This document shows positions 19,627 to 27,750 of a stretch of 64,000 nucleotides of DNA, piece after piece. The position numbers and the translations under genes are program-made. Below the pieces are notes generated by a model, which worked only from the letters and a program-made list of their open reading frames with translations, did no database searches and was not told where the DNA came from. The stretch is from Nitrosomonas sp. (GTDB lineage: Bacteria; Pseudomonadota; Gammaproteobacteria; Burkholderiales; Nitrosomonadaceae): NCBI RefSeq assembly GCF_019635155.1, contig NZ_JAHBZY010000010.1:49789-113788 (forward strand). The letters run 5' to 3'. How positions within the stretch are numbered: position 1 is the stretch's first letter; each line of letters opens with the position of its first letter.

Positions 19627-20300
19627 AGAAAGCAGTGGTGTTGCTATCCGGTGGCTTGGATTCTGCAACAGTGCTGGCGATTGCGCGCGATCAAGGTTTT
19701 CAATGTTACGCATTGAGCGTCGATTACGGGCAGCGGCATCGCTCGGAACTGGCGGCTGCGCAAAAGGTCGCGCAATCGCTTGGAGCTTGCCGGCATCAAG
19801 TCATCAAACTCGATCTGACCGCCTTTGGCGGATCGGCTTTGACCGATCAAGCAATTGAAATTCCAACAACCGGAGAAAAAACGGAAATTCCGGTGACCTA
19901 TGTGCCCGCGAGAAACACGATCATGTTGTCGCTAGCGTTGGCCTGGGCGGAGACGTTGCAAAGCCAGGATATTTTTGTGGGAGTGAACGCGGTCGATTAT
20001 TCCGGCTATCCCGATTGCCGTCAGGAATACATTGCAGCGTTTGAGCGGATGGCGAATCTCGCCACCAAAGCGGGCGTTGAAGGTAAGAAACTGACGATCC
20101 ATGCGCTGCTGATGCATTTATCCAAGAAAGAGATCATTCAAACCGGGTTGGCATTGGGTGTGGATTTTAGCTTGACGGTGTCCTGCTATCAGGCGGATTT
20201 CGAAGGAAGGGCTTGCGGTGTGTGCGATTCCTGCCGGATTCGCAAGGCGGGATTTGCAGCGGCGGGTATTGCCGATCCGACTTACTATTGGTCAAGCTGA
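19623..20300 (+). CDS. queC: QueC, 7-cyano-7-deazaguanine synthase
   Basis: ATP-dependent conversion of CDG to preQ0. The frame is open from 19602, but the ATG at 19623 ([16 protein letters not shown]) overlaps queE by 4 nt and matches family N-termini, giving 225 aa. The PP-loop SGGLDSAT is at residues ~9-16, [13 protein letters not shown] follows, and the C-terminal zinc site is C-Y..-C-GV-C-DS-C (CxxCxxC at about 196-202 plus the upstream Cys). Confidence 0.95.
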   Translation: MKKAVVLLSGGLDSATVLAIARDQGFQCYALSVDYGQRHRSELAAAQKVAQSLGACRHQVIKLDLTAFGGSALTDQAIEIPTTGEKTEIPVTYVPARNTIMLSLALAWAETLQSQDIFVGVNAVDYSGYPDCRQEYIAAFERMANLATKAGVEGKKLTIHALLMHLSKKEIIQTGLALGVDFSLTVSCYQADFEGRACGVCDSCRIRKAGFAAAGIADPTYYWSS

Positions 20301-20310
20301 CGTATACGCA

Positions 20311-20652
20311 CTATTTCTTGGGCGCGTTATTTTTATCGTTTTGCTGACGCATCTTTTTTTCGAGTTTATCCATTTGCTCGGGCGATAGCACCGCTTGTAG
20401 GCTGATGCGGGTTTGTTCCTGGATTTGCTGTAGTTTATTTCTTTCTTCTTTGAAAACCGCTTCTACTTTTTTCCGTTCCGCAGTGAGAATGTTTTCGACT
20501 TGGCTTCGCTGCGCCTCGCTGAGCCCCAATTCCTTCGTCATGCGGTTAACAGTTTCACGGCTATCGGCGGGTTGATTCTTCTGAGCATGTCCAACAGTTA
20601 CAATACACAATAAGGTCAGCATAAGCGCCACCGAGATAAATTTTTGTTGCAT
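20311..20652 (-). CDS. Spy/CpxP-like periplasmic protein (LTxxQ-type)
   Basis: The frame opens at 20730, but the ATG at 20652 (MQQKFISVALML) follows a good AGGAG with 8-nt spacing and begins a signal peptide (cleavage after GHA). That leaves ~113 aa. The mature part is a charged helical protein with LGLSEAQRSQVENIL and a second VLSPEQMDKLEKKM. These are the two LTxxQ-like motifs of the Spy/CpxP periplasmic chaperone/sensor family. Function is inferred from this architecture only. It converges with queC, 10 nt apart. Confidence 0.75.
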   Translation of the reverse strand: MQQKFISVALMLTLLCIVTVGHAQKNQPADSRETVNRMTKELGLSEAQRSQVENILTAERKKVEAVFKEERNKLQQIQEQTRISLQAVLSPEQMDKLEKKMRQQNDKNNAPKK

Positions 20653-20777
20653 TGCTATCTCCTGATGAATTGGGAATGATATTTCCGGGTTTTGAGCGGT
20701 TGCCAGGTATCCGGCAGGATCACCGAGCAACCGGAAGTGTTGTTTAGAGGCCCGATTGCAGGGCCATTGTTAAGCTA

Positions 20778-21551
20778 TTAGAACAGTCCGGAAATCGAGC
20801 GAGCCAGACCGTTTGTCAGCTCGGGCGCCGCTTCCTCGTATTGCAAATTCACTTTGTTGGCGGTGCTGACGACACGGGTGCGGTATTTATTCATTTCACT
20901 CACTTTGGTCGAGGACTGTCTTCTAGCGCCACCGATGCCTTGCTTGGCATCCTGCTGCCGGTCTTCACGAACAATGACGCCATCTTCGACTCGTTCGGCG
21001 ATTTCAACATCGGTAATTGCCATAAACGTAACATCTTTCACTGCTGCATCGGCCAGTGTGCTTGCCAGGCCAAACGCCGCAGCACCGGCCAATCCGCCAA
21101 TGCCGGCCCCGGTCCAGCCATCCATTGCTGCGCCGGCGGCTGTTCCCACAGCCGCTCCTAATGCGGCGCTGCCCATGCCGCCATACCCTGCTCGCAGAGC
21201 AGCTTCAGCAGCGGTCGGGCTGGCCTTGTCGACGCTTAGTACATTGACTTGCAGCCAGTAATGCGCTTCTTTCGGATTGTTGAGGATGCGATAGCCTCTC
21301 GCCTCGAGTGCTCGAGCCACTGTCGCGGTAATATCGAAGTTGGTTTTGTCGGAGGTGTTGCGGACGTTGATATAGATCGTTCGCTGATCCGGCTCAACGG
21401 GATCCAGGAAAATGGTGTCGCTCATTTTGGTTTGAACATCCAGATCTTTTTTGGCAATCGACGTATGAACTGCAGCGCAGCCGCTTAAGATCATGGAAAA
21501 AACCAGCATCCCTGCCATTGTCCAAGTAATCTTGTTGCTTACGTATCCCAT
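20778..21551 (-). CDS. TraT-like outer-membrane lipoprotein
   Basis: 257 aa. Lipobox LSGCAAV (Cys ~25). The body matches TraT complement-resistance/surface-exclusion proteins: VARALEARGYRI, an Ala/Gly-rich hydrophobic middle (GAAVGTAAGAAMDGWTGAGIGG) that would insert in or lie along the outer membrane, and the ISGLF C-terminus. TraT is plasmid-borne in F, but chromosomal copies are common in environmental proteobacteria. No conjugation genes lie nearby, so a surface-exclusion role is not implied. Confidence 0.88.
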   Translation of the reverse strand: MGYVSNKITWTMAGMLVFSMILSGCAAVHTSIAKKDLDVQTKMSDTIFLDPVEPDQRTIYINVRNTSDKTNFDITATVARALEARGYRILNNPKEAHYWLQVNVLSVDKASPTAAEAALRAGYGGMGSAALGAAVGTAAGAAMDGWTGAGIGGLAGAAAFGLASTLADAAVKDVTFMAITDVEIAERVEDGVIVREDRQQDAKQGIGGARRQSSTKVSEMNKYRTRVVSTANKVNLQYEEAAPELTNGLARSISGLF

Positions 21552-21661
21552 CGCATCTCCCGTTTGTTAAATTAAAAAGAAAAAAACGCTCAAAAGCGGT
21601 TACTTAAATCGGACGCTATTGTATATGACTTTAAGTCGCGCAGCCTATGAGACAAATTTTT

Positions 21662-22024
21662 CTACCAGCCGTAGTAGTATGGAATGTAGTTGGAAACGCC
21701 ATATAAACCGCCGTAATAAGGCCGCGCATAACCGCCAAAGTAACTGCCGTAACCAAAATTACCGTAACCAAACGCACCGCAGCCGAAACCCACGCAACCG
21801 GGCGTGAATCGTTGTTGTGTTCTTACCGAGGGTGTGCCGCGCTGCGTAGCTTCTTTGAGCGCCGAGTTTAAAGTGGCATCGGTCGGCACGCTGAAGCGCT
21901 TGTTGACGGTTTCAGCGTTGAATTGCCGCTGTATTTCACTGATATCTTGTCCTGCCATTGCAATATTAATAGTCAAAAACGCCAATGCAGCAAAAGAAAT
22001 ATGAATGATCCGAATCGTATGCAT
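21662..22024 (-). CDS. Small exported Gly/Tyr-rich protein
   Basis: Unrecognised. Starting at the ATG at 22024, preceded by CGGAGG, it is ~120 aa. A signal peptide ends near MAGQD. A short charged part (EIQRQFNAETVNKRFSVPTD) follows, then two cysteines and a C-terminal ~45 residues dominated by Gly, Tyr and Phe (GYGNFGYGS, YYGGLYG) ending in YYYGW. Composition suggests a surface or matrix-associated protein; no function can be assigned. It is one of three consecutive minus-strand envelope proteins. Confidence 0.65.
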   Translation of the reverse strand: MHTIRIIHISFAALAFLTINIAMAGQDISEIQRQFNAETVNKRFSVPTDATLNSALKEATQRGTPSVRTQQRFTPGCVGFGCGAFGYGNFGYGSYFGGYARPYYGGLYGVSNYIPYYYGW

Positions 22025-22279
22025 GAAATACCTCCGTCTTCTGGATGTTGGAATGGATATTATTAACCATCGGGCAAGTGGTTGTAAATTTTCCGGTTGC
22101 AAAATAGTGAAATGCTTCGATTGTCGCGCTGATCTGACGACGTCAATAGCGCGGCAGCCTTATGCCTCAGACTATCATCCATGCTATTTGTTCTTGCTGC
22201 GCCTGGCATTCTGCGCCAGCAGATATTGCATCAATGACAATCAATCCGAAGATATTTTGAAATATCCGTGTGAAACCGG

Positions 22280-22639
22280 TTATTGTTTGCTTGCGCTACG
22301 TTCGATACATACGCCGAGCCGCTTCACACCACGAATAATGCCCAGCTTTGCTACACTGACCTTGACCCACGGCGATTGAAATTCGCTCAAAATGGTTTGC
22401 GCGATATGCTCGGCCAAGGCTTCCAATAGTGAGAAATGCCGGTTGGTCAAAATATCATTGATTTTTTCGACGACTAATGCGTAATCGAGTGCGTCGTCGA
22501 TGTTGTCCGTCTGGCACGCGCGACTGGTCGGTAGTGCGATTTCCAGGTCGATGCGGATGGTTTGCGGAACGATGCGTTCCCACGGGTAAACGCCGATCAG
22601 CGTTTTGGCTTTGAAATCGTGCAGAAAAATAATATCCAT
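22280..22639 (-). CDS. folB: FolB, dihydroneopterin aldolase
   Basis: 119 aa. Folate pathway enzyme cleaving 7,8-dihydroneopterin. IGVYPWERIVPQTIRIDLEI (residues ~16-35) is the diagnostic N-terminal region, followed by ALDYALV and SLLEALAEHIA, which contains the catalytic-site glutamate. KLGIIRGVKRLGVCIER gives the C-terminal strand. Divergent from plsY with 80 nt between them. The ~255 nt downstream to the Gly/Tyr gene contains no gene I can support. Confidence 0.92.
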   Translation of the reverse strand: MDIIFLHDFKAKTLIGVYPWERIVPQTIRIDLEIALPTSRACQTDNIDDALDYALVVEKINDILTNRHFSLLEALAEHIAQTILSEFQSPWVKVSVAKLGIIRGVKRLGVCIERSASKQ

Positions 22640-22719
22640 CGGTGATTCAGCGGTAAAATGGGCTCCTTGCGTGAGCGATAGCGGATTCTAATCTATTTTT
22701 TCCAAGTGGTACTGATGAC

Positions 22720-23334
22720 ATGACATTATTGCTGTTTGCCGTACTGGCTTATGTGCTCGGCTCCGTGCCGTTTGCGATGATTTCAAGCTGGATTTTTCAA
22801 TTGCCCGACCCGCGTACCTACGGTTCGAAGAATCCCGGCGCGACCAATGTGTTGCGCAGCGGCAAGAAAGCCGCGGCGGTACTAACCTTGCTTGGCGACG
22901 CTGGTAAAGGCTGGTTGGCGGTGTTTCTGGCGCAAACTTATGCGCCGCAATGGGGGTTGGGCGATGAAGCGATCGCCGTGGCGGCGCTGGCGGTATTTCT
23001 CGGGCATGTGTTCCCGGTATTTTTACGTTTCCAAGGCGGCAAAGGCGTGGCGACCGCAGTCGGGGTGTTACTCGGCTTGAATCCCTGGTTGGGTCTATTG
23101 GCGCTGGCAACCTGGCTGCTGGTGGCATATGTTTGGCGCATTTCATCGTTGTCGGCGTTGGTTGCGGCGGCATTGGCGCCGCTATATAGCATCGGCCTGC
23201 TCGGCTTTGAAGCCGGTACTTTTGCGGTTTCGGCGATGTCCTTGTTGCTGATCTGGCGTCACCAATCGAATATCGTGAATTTGCTGACGGGTAAGGAAGG
23301 GCGGATTGGAGAAAAGAAAACGCCTGATGCTTAA
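22720..23334 (+). CDS. plsY: PlsY, acyl-phosphate:glycerol-3-phosphate acyltransferase
   Basis: Integral membrane enzyme making lysophosphatidic acid. 204 aa, about five membrane segments. Family motifs: [14 protein letters not shown], the catalytic/phosphate-binding [18 protein letters not shown] (residues ~43-60) and [16 protein letters not shown] (~106-121). The last codons overlap the tsaD 3' end by 4 nt in a tail-to-tail arrangement. Confidence 0.96.
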   Translation: MTLLLFAVLAYVLGSVPFAMISSWIFQLPDPRTYGSKNPGATNVLRSGKKAAAVLTLLGDAGKGWLAVFLAQTYAPQWGLGDEAIAVAALAVFLGHVFPVFLRFQGGKGVATAVGVLLGLNPWLGLLALATWLLVAYVWRISSLSALVAAALAPLYSIGLLGFEAGTFAVSAMSLLLIWRHQSNIVNLLTGKEGRIGEKKTPDA

Positions 23335-24365
23335 TCGGTTTCAGGTTTTTCCAGCATTTCCAAATTCCAGCGCGCATACACATTGAAACTGCGTGCCGGT
23401 TGCCGGGTGGATTCCGGCACCGTTTGCAAACGCATGGCACCAGCAAACGCGATCATGGCGCCATTATCAGTACAAAATTCCAGCTCCGGGTAAAACACCG
23501 TGGCGCCTTTTGCAGCCGCTTTACGGCTCAGATTGCGGCGCAATTGTTCGTTGGCGCCGACGCCACCGGCCACTACTAATTGTTTTAGTCCGCTTTGCAT
23601 GAGTGCCGCCAGCGATTTCTCGGTTAACACTTCGACAACCGCTTCTTGAAACGCCAGCGCGATATCGGCGCGGATTTGGTCGGTGAGTTCCTGCTTGTTG
23701 AGCAAGGTCAGCACCGCGGTTTTCAAGCCGCTGAAACTGAAATTCAGATCGCCGCTGTTGAGCATGGGGCGCGGTAATTTGAATTGCCCGGGCCGTCCTT
23801 GCCGGGCAAGCTGCGATAATGCCGCACCACCCGGATAACCCAATCCCAATAACTTGGCGGTTTTATCGAACGCTTCACCGGCGGCGTCGTCGACGGTTTC
23901 GCCGAGTAAACGGTAATGACCGACGGCGTTGACTTGCATCAACTGAGTATGACCGCCGGACACCAGCAATGCGATGAACGGAAAAACGGGCGACGGTTTC
24001 GATAGCAGCGGTGACAGCAAGTGACCTTCAAGGTGGTGGATGCCAATTGCCGGGATACTCAGCGCAAAACTCATTGCCGCACCGATGCTGGCGCCAACCA
24101 GCAATGCACCGGCCAATCCCGGGCCTTGGGTGTAGGCGATGCCATCGACTTGGCGCAATTCGCAATTGGCGGTGGCGAGTGCTTGTGTAATCAGCGGCAG
24201 TACGCGGCGGATATGATCGCGCGATGCCAATTCCGGTACCACACCACCGTATTCGCGGTGCATCGCCACTTGCGAATATAACGTATGACTGAGCAAGCCG
24301 CGTTCGGTGTCGTACAGTGCGATACCGGTTTCGTCGCACGAGGTTTCGATGCCTAGCACCAGCAT
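23331..24365 (-). CDS. tsaD: TsaD, tRNA N6-threonylcarbamoyladenosine transferase subunit
   Basis: Transfers threonylcarbamoyl to A37 of ANN-decoding tRNAs with TsaB/TsaE. 344 aa. Starts [13 protein letters not shown]. The metal-binding histidines lie in [14 protein letters not shown] (residues ~106-119). [19 protein letters not shown] and the ASKHA phosphate motif [13 protein letters not shown] follow, with [10 protein letters not shown] near the end. All expected elements are intact. Confidence 0.97.
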   Translation of the reverse strand: MLVLGIETSCDETGIALYDTERGLLSHTLYSQVAMHREYGGVVPELASRDHIRRVLPLITQALATANCELRQVDGIAYTQGPGLAGALLVGASIGAAMSFALSIPAIGIHHLEGHLLSPLLSKPSPVFPFIALLVSGGHTQLMQVNAVGHYRLLGETVDDAAGEAFDKTAKLLGLGYPGGAALSQLARQGRPGQFKLPRPMLNSGDLNFSFSGLKTAVLTLLNKQELTDQIRADIALAFQEAVVEVLTEKSLAALMQSGLKQLVVAGGVGANEQLRRNLSRKAAAKGATVFYPELEFCTDNGAMIAFAGAMRLQTVPESTRQPARSFNVYARWNLEMLEKPETD

Positions 24366-24522
24366 GGTAATCGCGACAGATTGTAATTATTCGGTGTCTT
24401 CATGCCGGTATTTTATCATTGTCGTGAATGATTCAGCGGTAGCCGGGTGTTGACAAGACTGTATCGAAAAACCGAGCTATGCTAAAGTTCGCTTTTTTAT
24501 AGTTTCTACGCAGGAGATCATC

Positions 24523-24711
24523 ATGGATTACAGTTACGAATCGGAACACACGAAGTTCATGCGTGAGTTTTTGGAAAAAAACCCGGAGGTCCAGGAAAAA
24601 CGGATAGAGGCGCGCAGCCGTTGGTGGGATCGTGAACAAAATCGTGAGGAAAACAAGCGTTTCAAAGAATCGAACGAACCGATGAAGCCGTATGTATATT
24701 TTGGCGGCTAG
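24523..24711 (+). CDS. DUF3460-family small protein
   Basis: 62 aa, very charged: YESEHTKFMREFLEKNPEVQ, then RSRWWDRE and PMKPYVYFGG. This is the layout of the DUF3460 family, small cytoplasmic proteins of betaproteobacteria with no known function. CAGGAG lies 7 nt before the ATG. Its stop is 2 nt before the next gene, so the two are probably co-transcribed. Confidence 0.8.
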   Translation: MDYSYESEHTKFMREFLEKNPEVQEKRIEARSRWWDREQNREENKRFKESNEPMKPYVYFGG

Positions 24712-24713
24712 GA

Positions 24714-25244
24714 TTGAAGTTATTGTCTGATTGGTATGCACAGCCGTTTGTTGCGAAGTTTGTAACCGGTTTATCGGTTGCGGGGTTGCTAACGGCGTGC
24801 GCTAATTTTCCGGATGTGCAACAAAACACGCAGCGTTTCAAAGAAAATTTTTCCGGGAATCACGTTGTACTGGCGGAATGCGTGATTGCTAAATTGCAAT
24901 CCGACGGACGGTCGTTTTTGCGTCCGCTGCAATTCAGAAACCGGCAATTCCCGGATATTCATGCCTCGGAAATTCATGCGTACGATACCCGCTATCTGCG
25001 TAACGCTATCGCTACGTATACACCGTCCAATCCCGATGCAATTCTGATTTATGGCGATCCCGTAACGGAAGTGCAGTCAGCCGACCAGCGCGACAAAAAC
25101 GATCAATCGGCTTACGCGTTTGCGTTATTACTGCAGCAAACCGATGATCGAACTGTGCAGGCATCACTTCGAGGTAATGCATTCTTCGGCCAGATTGCGT
25201 GGAAAATGCTGCAAGGCTGTGCGGCATCTACTGCGAATCCTTGA
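24714..25244 (+). CDS. Putative lipoprotein of unknown function
   Basis: 176 aa from a TTG start 2 nt after the DUF3460 stop (no earlier ATG/GTG fits). The N-terminal ~30 residues contain a hydrophobic segment ending LLTACANF, a lipobox with Cys at ~29. The rest is soluble with two further cysteines (AECVIAKL, MLQGCAAS) that could pair. I do not recognise a domain. The TTG start and tight coupling to DUF3460 suggest co-expression. Confidence 0.6.
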   Translation: MKLLSDWYAQPFVAKFVTGLSVAGLLTACANFPDVQQNTQRFKENFSGNHVVLAECVIAKLQSDGRSFLRPLQFRNRQFPDIHASEIHAYDTRYLRNAIATYTPSNPDAILIYGDPVTEVQSADQRDKNDQSAYAFALLLQQTDDRTVQASLRGNAFFGQIAWKMLQGCAASTANP

Positions 25245-25270
25245 TTATTGCTTTCCGTAGGGAATTCTAA

Positions 25271-26107
25271 TTAGTTGTTGTTGCCGGATTTTGCCAGCAA
25301 TGCATCTAACGCGCGCGCGCTGAGAATGCGTTTGAGGAAGCCGAACAGATACGTCGGAATCGTCACATAATAACGCGGTTGCGGTTTTTCGGCTTCGAGC
25401 GCATGAATCACGCGCTTCAATACTGCTTCAGGCGGCAAAGTGAATGGCACGGCGGGTCCTGGTTTGTTTAAGCGCGTCAGCACACCCTGATATTTTTCAC
25501 GATGAACGCTGTTGTCGATGTCGATGTATTTTGCTAGCGCTTCAACCGCATTGGCGCGGAATTTACTGGCAATCGGACCGGGTTCGATCAGACTGATATA
25601 GACATTGCTGCCGCGCAGTTCCAGCCGCAATGTATCGCTCAATCCCTCAATGGCGTATTTGGAAGCATTGTATGCACCACGGAACGGTAATGCGACAAAA
25701 CCCAGCACTGAACTGTTCTGAATGATCCGACCGTAGCCTTGTTTGCGCATCACCGGCACCGCCAGATTGGTCAATTCCTGCCAGCCGAATACATTGGTTT
25801 CGAATTGCGCTCGTAGCGCGTCGCGAGGTAAGTCTTCGACAGCACCAGGTAAGCCGAATGCGCCATTGTTGAAGAGTGCGTACAGTTCGCCACCAGTACG
25901 CCGCAGCACTTCTTCAAAGGCAAAGTGAATCGTATTGGAGTCATTTAAATCCAAACGGAAACTTTCGAAACCTTCGGCAAGCAGTGCTGCGACGCTATCG
26001 CGCTTTCTCGCAGTGGCAAAGACGCGATAGCCTCTTTCCCGTAGACCTTTGGCGGCACAATAGCCGATGCCGCTGGAGCAGCCTGTAATCAGTATGGTTT
26101 TTGTCAT
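25271..26107 (-). CDS. Short-chain dehydrogenase/reductase
   Basis: 278 aa. Classical SDR: cofactor loop TGCSSGIGYCAAK (residues ~8-20), NNGAFG (the NNAG equivalent), catalytic NSSVLGFVALPFRGAYNASKYAIEGLSD with Ser, Tyr and Lys of the YxxxK motif, and EPGPIASKF. An Ala-Arg pair after the first strand suggests NADP(H) preference (inference). Substrate unknown. It converges with the lipoprotein gene. Confidence 0.88.
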   Translation of the reverse strand: MTKTILITGCSSGIGYCAAKGLRERGYRVFATARKRDSVAALLAEGFESFRLDLNDSNTIHFAFEEVLRRTGGELYALFNNGAFGLPGAVEDLPRDALRAQFETNVFGWQELTNLAVPVMRKQGYGRIIQNSSVLGFVALPFRGAYNASKYAIEGLSDTLRLELRGSNVYISLIEPGPIASKFRANAVEALAKYIDIDNSVHREKYQGVLTRLNKPGPAVPFTLPPEAVLKRVIHALEAEKPQPRYYVTIPTYLFGFLKRILSARALDALLAKSGNNN

Positions 26108-26157
26108 TGGAATAATAAGTTAACGATATAATTTTTAGTAAGGGAGTTGTTGGTCGC

Positions 26158-26187
26158 TTGACAATGTTTTTGCTGTAAAGCTAGCAT
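26158..26187 (+). promoter_or_regulatory. Possible sigma70 promoter for the DUF6164 gene
   Basis: TTGACA (26158-26163), 18-nt spacer, TAGCAT (26182-26187), ending 54 nt before the gene start. The -35 is perfect and the -10 is weak. Confidence 0.45.
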
Positions 26188-26241
26188 CCGACAATGTTGC
26201 GCCCCGATTTTCTTAGAAAATAACATAACCGAAGAGCGTTC

Positions 26242-26607
26242 ATGGCAAAAATTTTATTCCGGTTGAATGATGTTCCCGATGACGAAGCGGACGATGTGCG
26301 CGAATTGCTTACGGATAATGCGATCGACTATTACGAAACATCGGCGGGAAATTGGGGGGTATCAATAGCGGCAATCTGGCTTGTGGATGACAGCCAGTAT
26401 GATAAAGCCCGCGCGCTCGTGGATGTTTATCAACAAACACGTAGCGCAAGAATGCGTGAAGAATATGAACGCGCGAAACGCGAAGGAAAGAGTCATACAT
26501 TTCTGGGGACGGTTAGAAATAGGCCGATCAGTTTTACAGTGCACTTAGCGCTTGCTTTACTGGTTTTGTATTTGTCGGCAAAACTAGTGCTGGATCTGGC
26601 GGCATAG
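26242..26607 (+). CDS. DUF6164-family protein
   Basis: 121 aa. The N-terminal soluble part MAKILFRLNDVPDDEADDVRELL begins a small ferredoxin-like domain that resembles the DUF2007/DUF6164 signal-binding type. A charged helix REEYERAKREGKSH follows, and one C-terminal membrane segment (~residues 97-120). Function unknown. Codes alone between two divergent/independent units. Confidence 0.7.
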   Translation: MAKILFRLNDVPDDEADDVRELLTDNAIDYYETSAGNWGVSIAAIWLVDDSQYDKARALVDVYQQTRSARMREEYERAKREGKSHTFLGTVRNRPISFTVHLALALLVLYLSAKLVLDLAA

Positions 26608-26710
26608 ACAAATTTGATCAAGTTATCAATCTTTATCGTTTTATGCGTTATGATATCGATTGGAAGCTTGTTTAACTTGGTGACTTTCAATATCATTCAG
26701 GAGAAAAAAC

Positions 26711-27232
26711 ATGAAAAATATATTCAAAACAGTGGCTGCATTTTTGGCGTTTACTCCATTACTGGTTCAAGCGGGAGGTGATCCGGAGCACGTTAAGTTT
26801 CCTAAGGATTACGACAAAACCTTTACCTTATATGCGACGATGAATCGTGCAAACCAGACACAACTGGCCAAGCTTTATGCCAACGAAACAACCATTTCAA
26901 ACTATAAGCAAGGGAAAAACGGCGGATCGGGTGCGGTTGTGGTAATGGAAATTTATACACCGAAAAAAGATGCGGAAGGTAAGCCGATTCCCGGTAGCGA
27001 TGGTCTTTTTGAAATCGATTCGCTGGCAGCAGTTGCAGTGATGGAAAACAGAAGCGACTGGGATGCTTCTTTTTCGAAGGAAAATCGTACGGGTGACTGG
27101 GGTTTTGCTCTTTACAATCCGGACGGTAGCGTGAAAAGCAACGAGTTGAATTGCGTTCAATGTCATACGCCATTGCAAGCGCAGGATTTCTTGTTTACTT
27201 ACCAGAAATTGGTTGATTTTGTTAAGAAATAG
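26711..27232 (+). CDS. Cytochrome P460 / cytochrome c'-beta family protein
   Basis: 173 aa. Signal peptide (residues ~1-21, ending VQA), then a P460-fold body beginning FPKDYDK and a single C-terminal heme c motif C148-VQ-C151-H152. In Nitrosomonas cytochrome P460 a lysine (Lys70 of the mature protein, in a TVTVKEL strand) is cross-linked to the heme and needed for hydroxylamine oxidation. Aligning by eye, this protein has VVVMEI there, i.e. Met79. It is therefore more likely a non-cross-linked relative (cytochrome c'-beta-like, NO-binding) than a hydroxylamine-oxidising P460. RBS AGGAG precedes the ATG. Confidence 0.82.
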   Translation: MKNIFKTVAAFLAFTPLLVQAGGDPEHVKFPKDYDKTFTLYATMNRANQTQLAKLYANETTISNYKQGKNGGSGAVVVMEIYTPKKDAEGKPIPGSDGLFEIDSLAAVAVMENRSDWDASFSKENRTGDWGFALYNPDGSVKSNELNCVQCHTPLQAQDFLFTYQKLVDFVKK

Positions 27233-27253
27233 TCAATTTCTGAATGAATTGAC

Positions 27254-27273
27254 CGGATAGCTCCGGCTATCCG
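27254..27273. repeat. 7-bp hairpin between the P460-family gene and hpt gene
   Basis: CGGATAG / CTATCCG with a 6-nt loop, 22 nt after the stop of the cytochrome gene. There is no T-run, so it may protect the 3' end rather than terminate. Confidence 0.45.
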
Positions 27274-27303
27274 TTATCATGCCTCGGATTGTATTGCCTC
27301 AGT

Positions 27304-27690
27304 ATGAGCTTTGACCCTCAAGATCGAATACCATCGATTTCTGTCGTTAACTTTGATAAATTGGATGCATTACGCCGAATGGACCCGGCGGGTGGCGCCG
27401 ATTTCCTGAAAAGATTAGTGGGCATTTTTTTAGCGTCTACTCCCGGGGCTGTCATGCGAATCGAAGCAGCCATTCAGGCGGATGATCGCATCGGGATGAT
27501 TCAAGCAGTTCATTCATTACGATCAAGCGCTGCTAATGTCGGTGCCGAGCAACTTTCGGATATTTGCCGATTACTGGAAGACTCCGGGGATCATTTGCAA
27601 AAGAAAGATATTGTTGAATTGTTATCAAAATTGCAGCATGAATTCCAATTGGTGACAATCGCGTTGCAGGACTTGCAGAAAGATTTTTAG
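27304..27690 (+). CDS. Hpt (histidine phosphotransfer) domain protein
   Basis: From the ATG at 27304 it is 128 aa; a TTG at 27289 would add five residues. An all-helical single Hpt domain. AVHSLRSSAANVGAEQLSDI carries the phospho-accepting His (about residue 70) and the GA pair that marks the Hpt helix. A free-standing Hpt relays phosphate between a hybrid kinase and a response regulator, but no kinase gene is in the window. The only response regulator is far away at 55.8 kb. Confidence 0.85.
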   Translation: MSFDPQDRIPSISVVNFDKLDALRRMDPAGGADFLKRLVGIFLASTPGAVMRIEAAIQADDRIGMIQAVHSLRSSAANVGAEQLSDICRLLEDSGDHLQKKDIVELLSKLQHEFQLVTIALQDLQKDF

Positions 27691-27750
27691 AATGATGATC
27701 AAATCCGCTGCCCTTGAAATCACGCCGGAAATTTAAATTGTGGAGCTATC

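Noticed and set aside
20841-21261. Plus-strand frames opposite the TraT-like gene
   Set aside because: Shadow frames; the minus-strand gene has a lipobox and family motifs.
22688-23446. 252-codon minus-strand frame across plsY and the end of tsaD
   Set aside because: Pro/Arg/Ser-rich, no RBS or domain; antisense to plsY, which is well supported.
24450-24483. TTGACA plus TATGCT as a promoter for the DUF3460 gene
   Set aside because: The spacer is 22 nt, too long for a sigma70 promoter.
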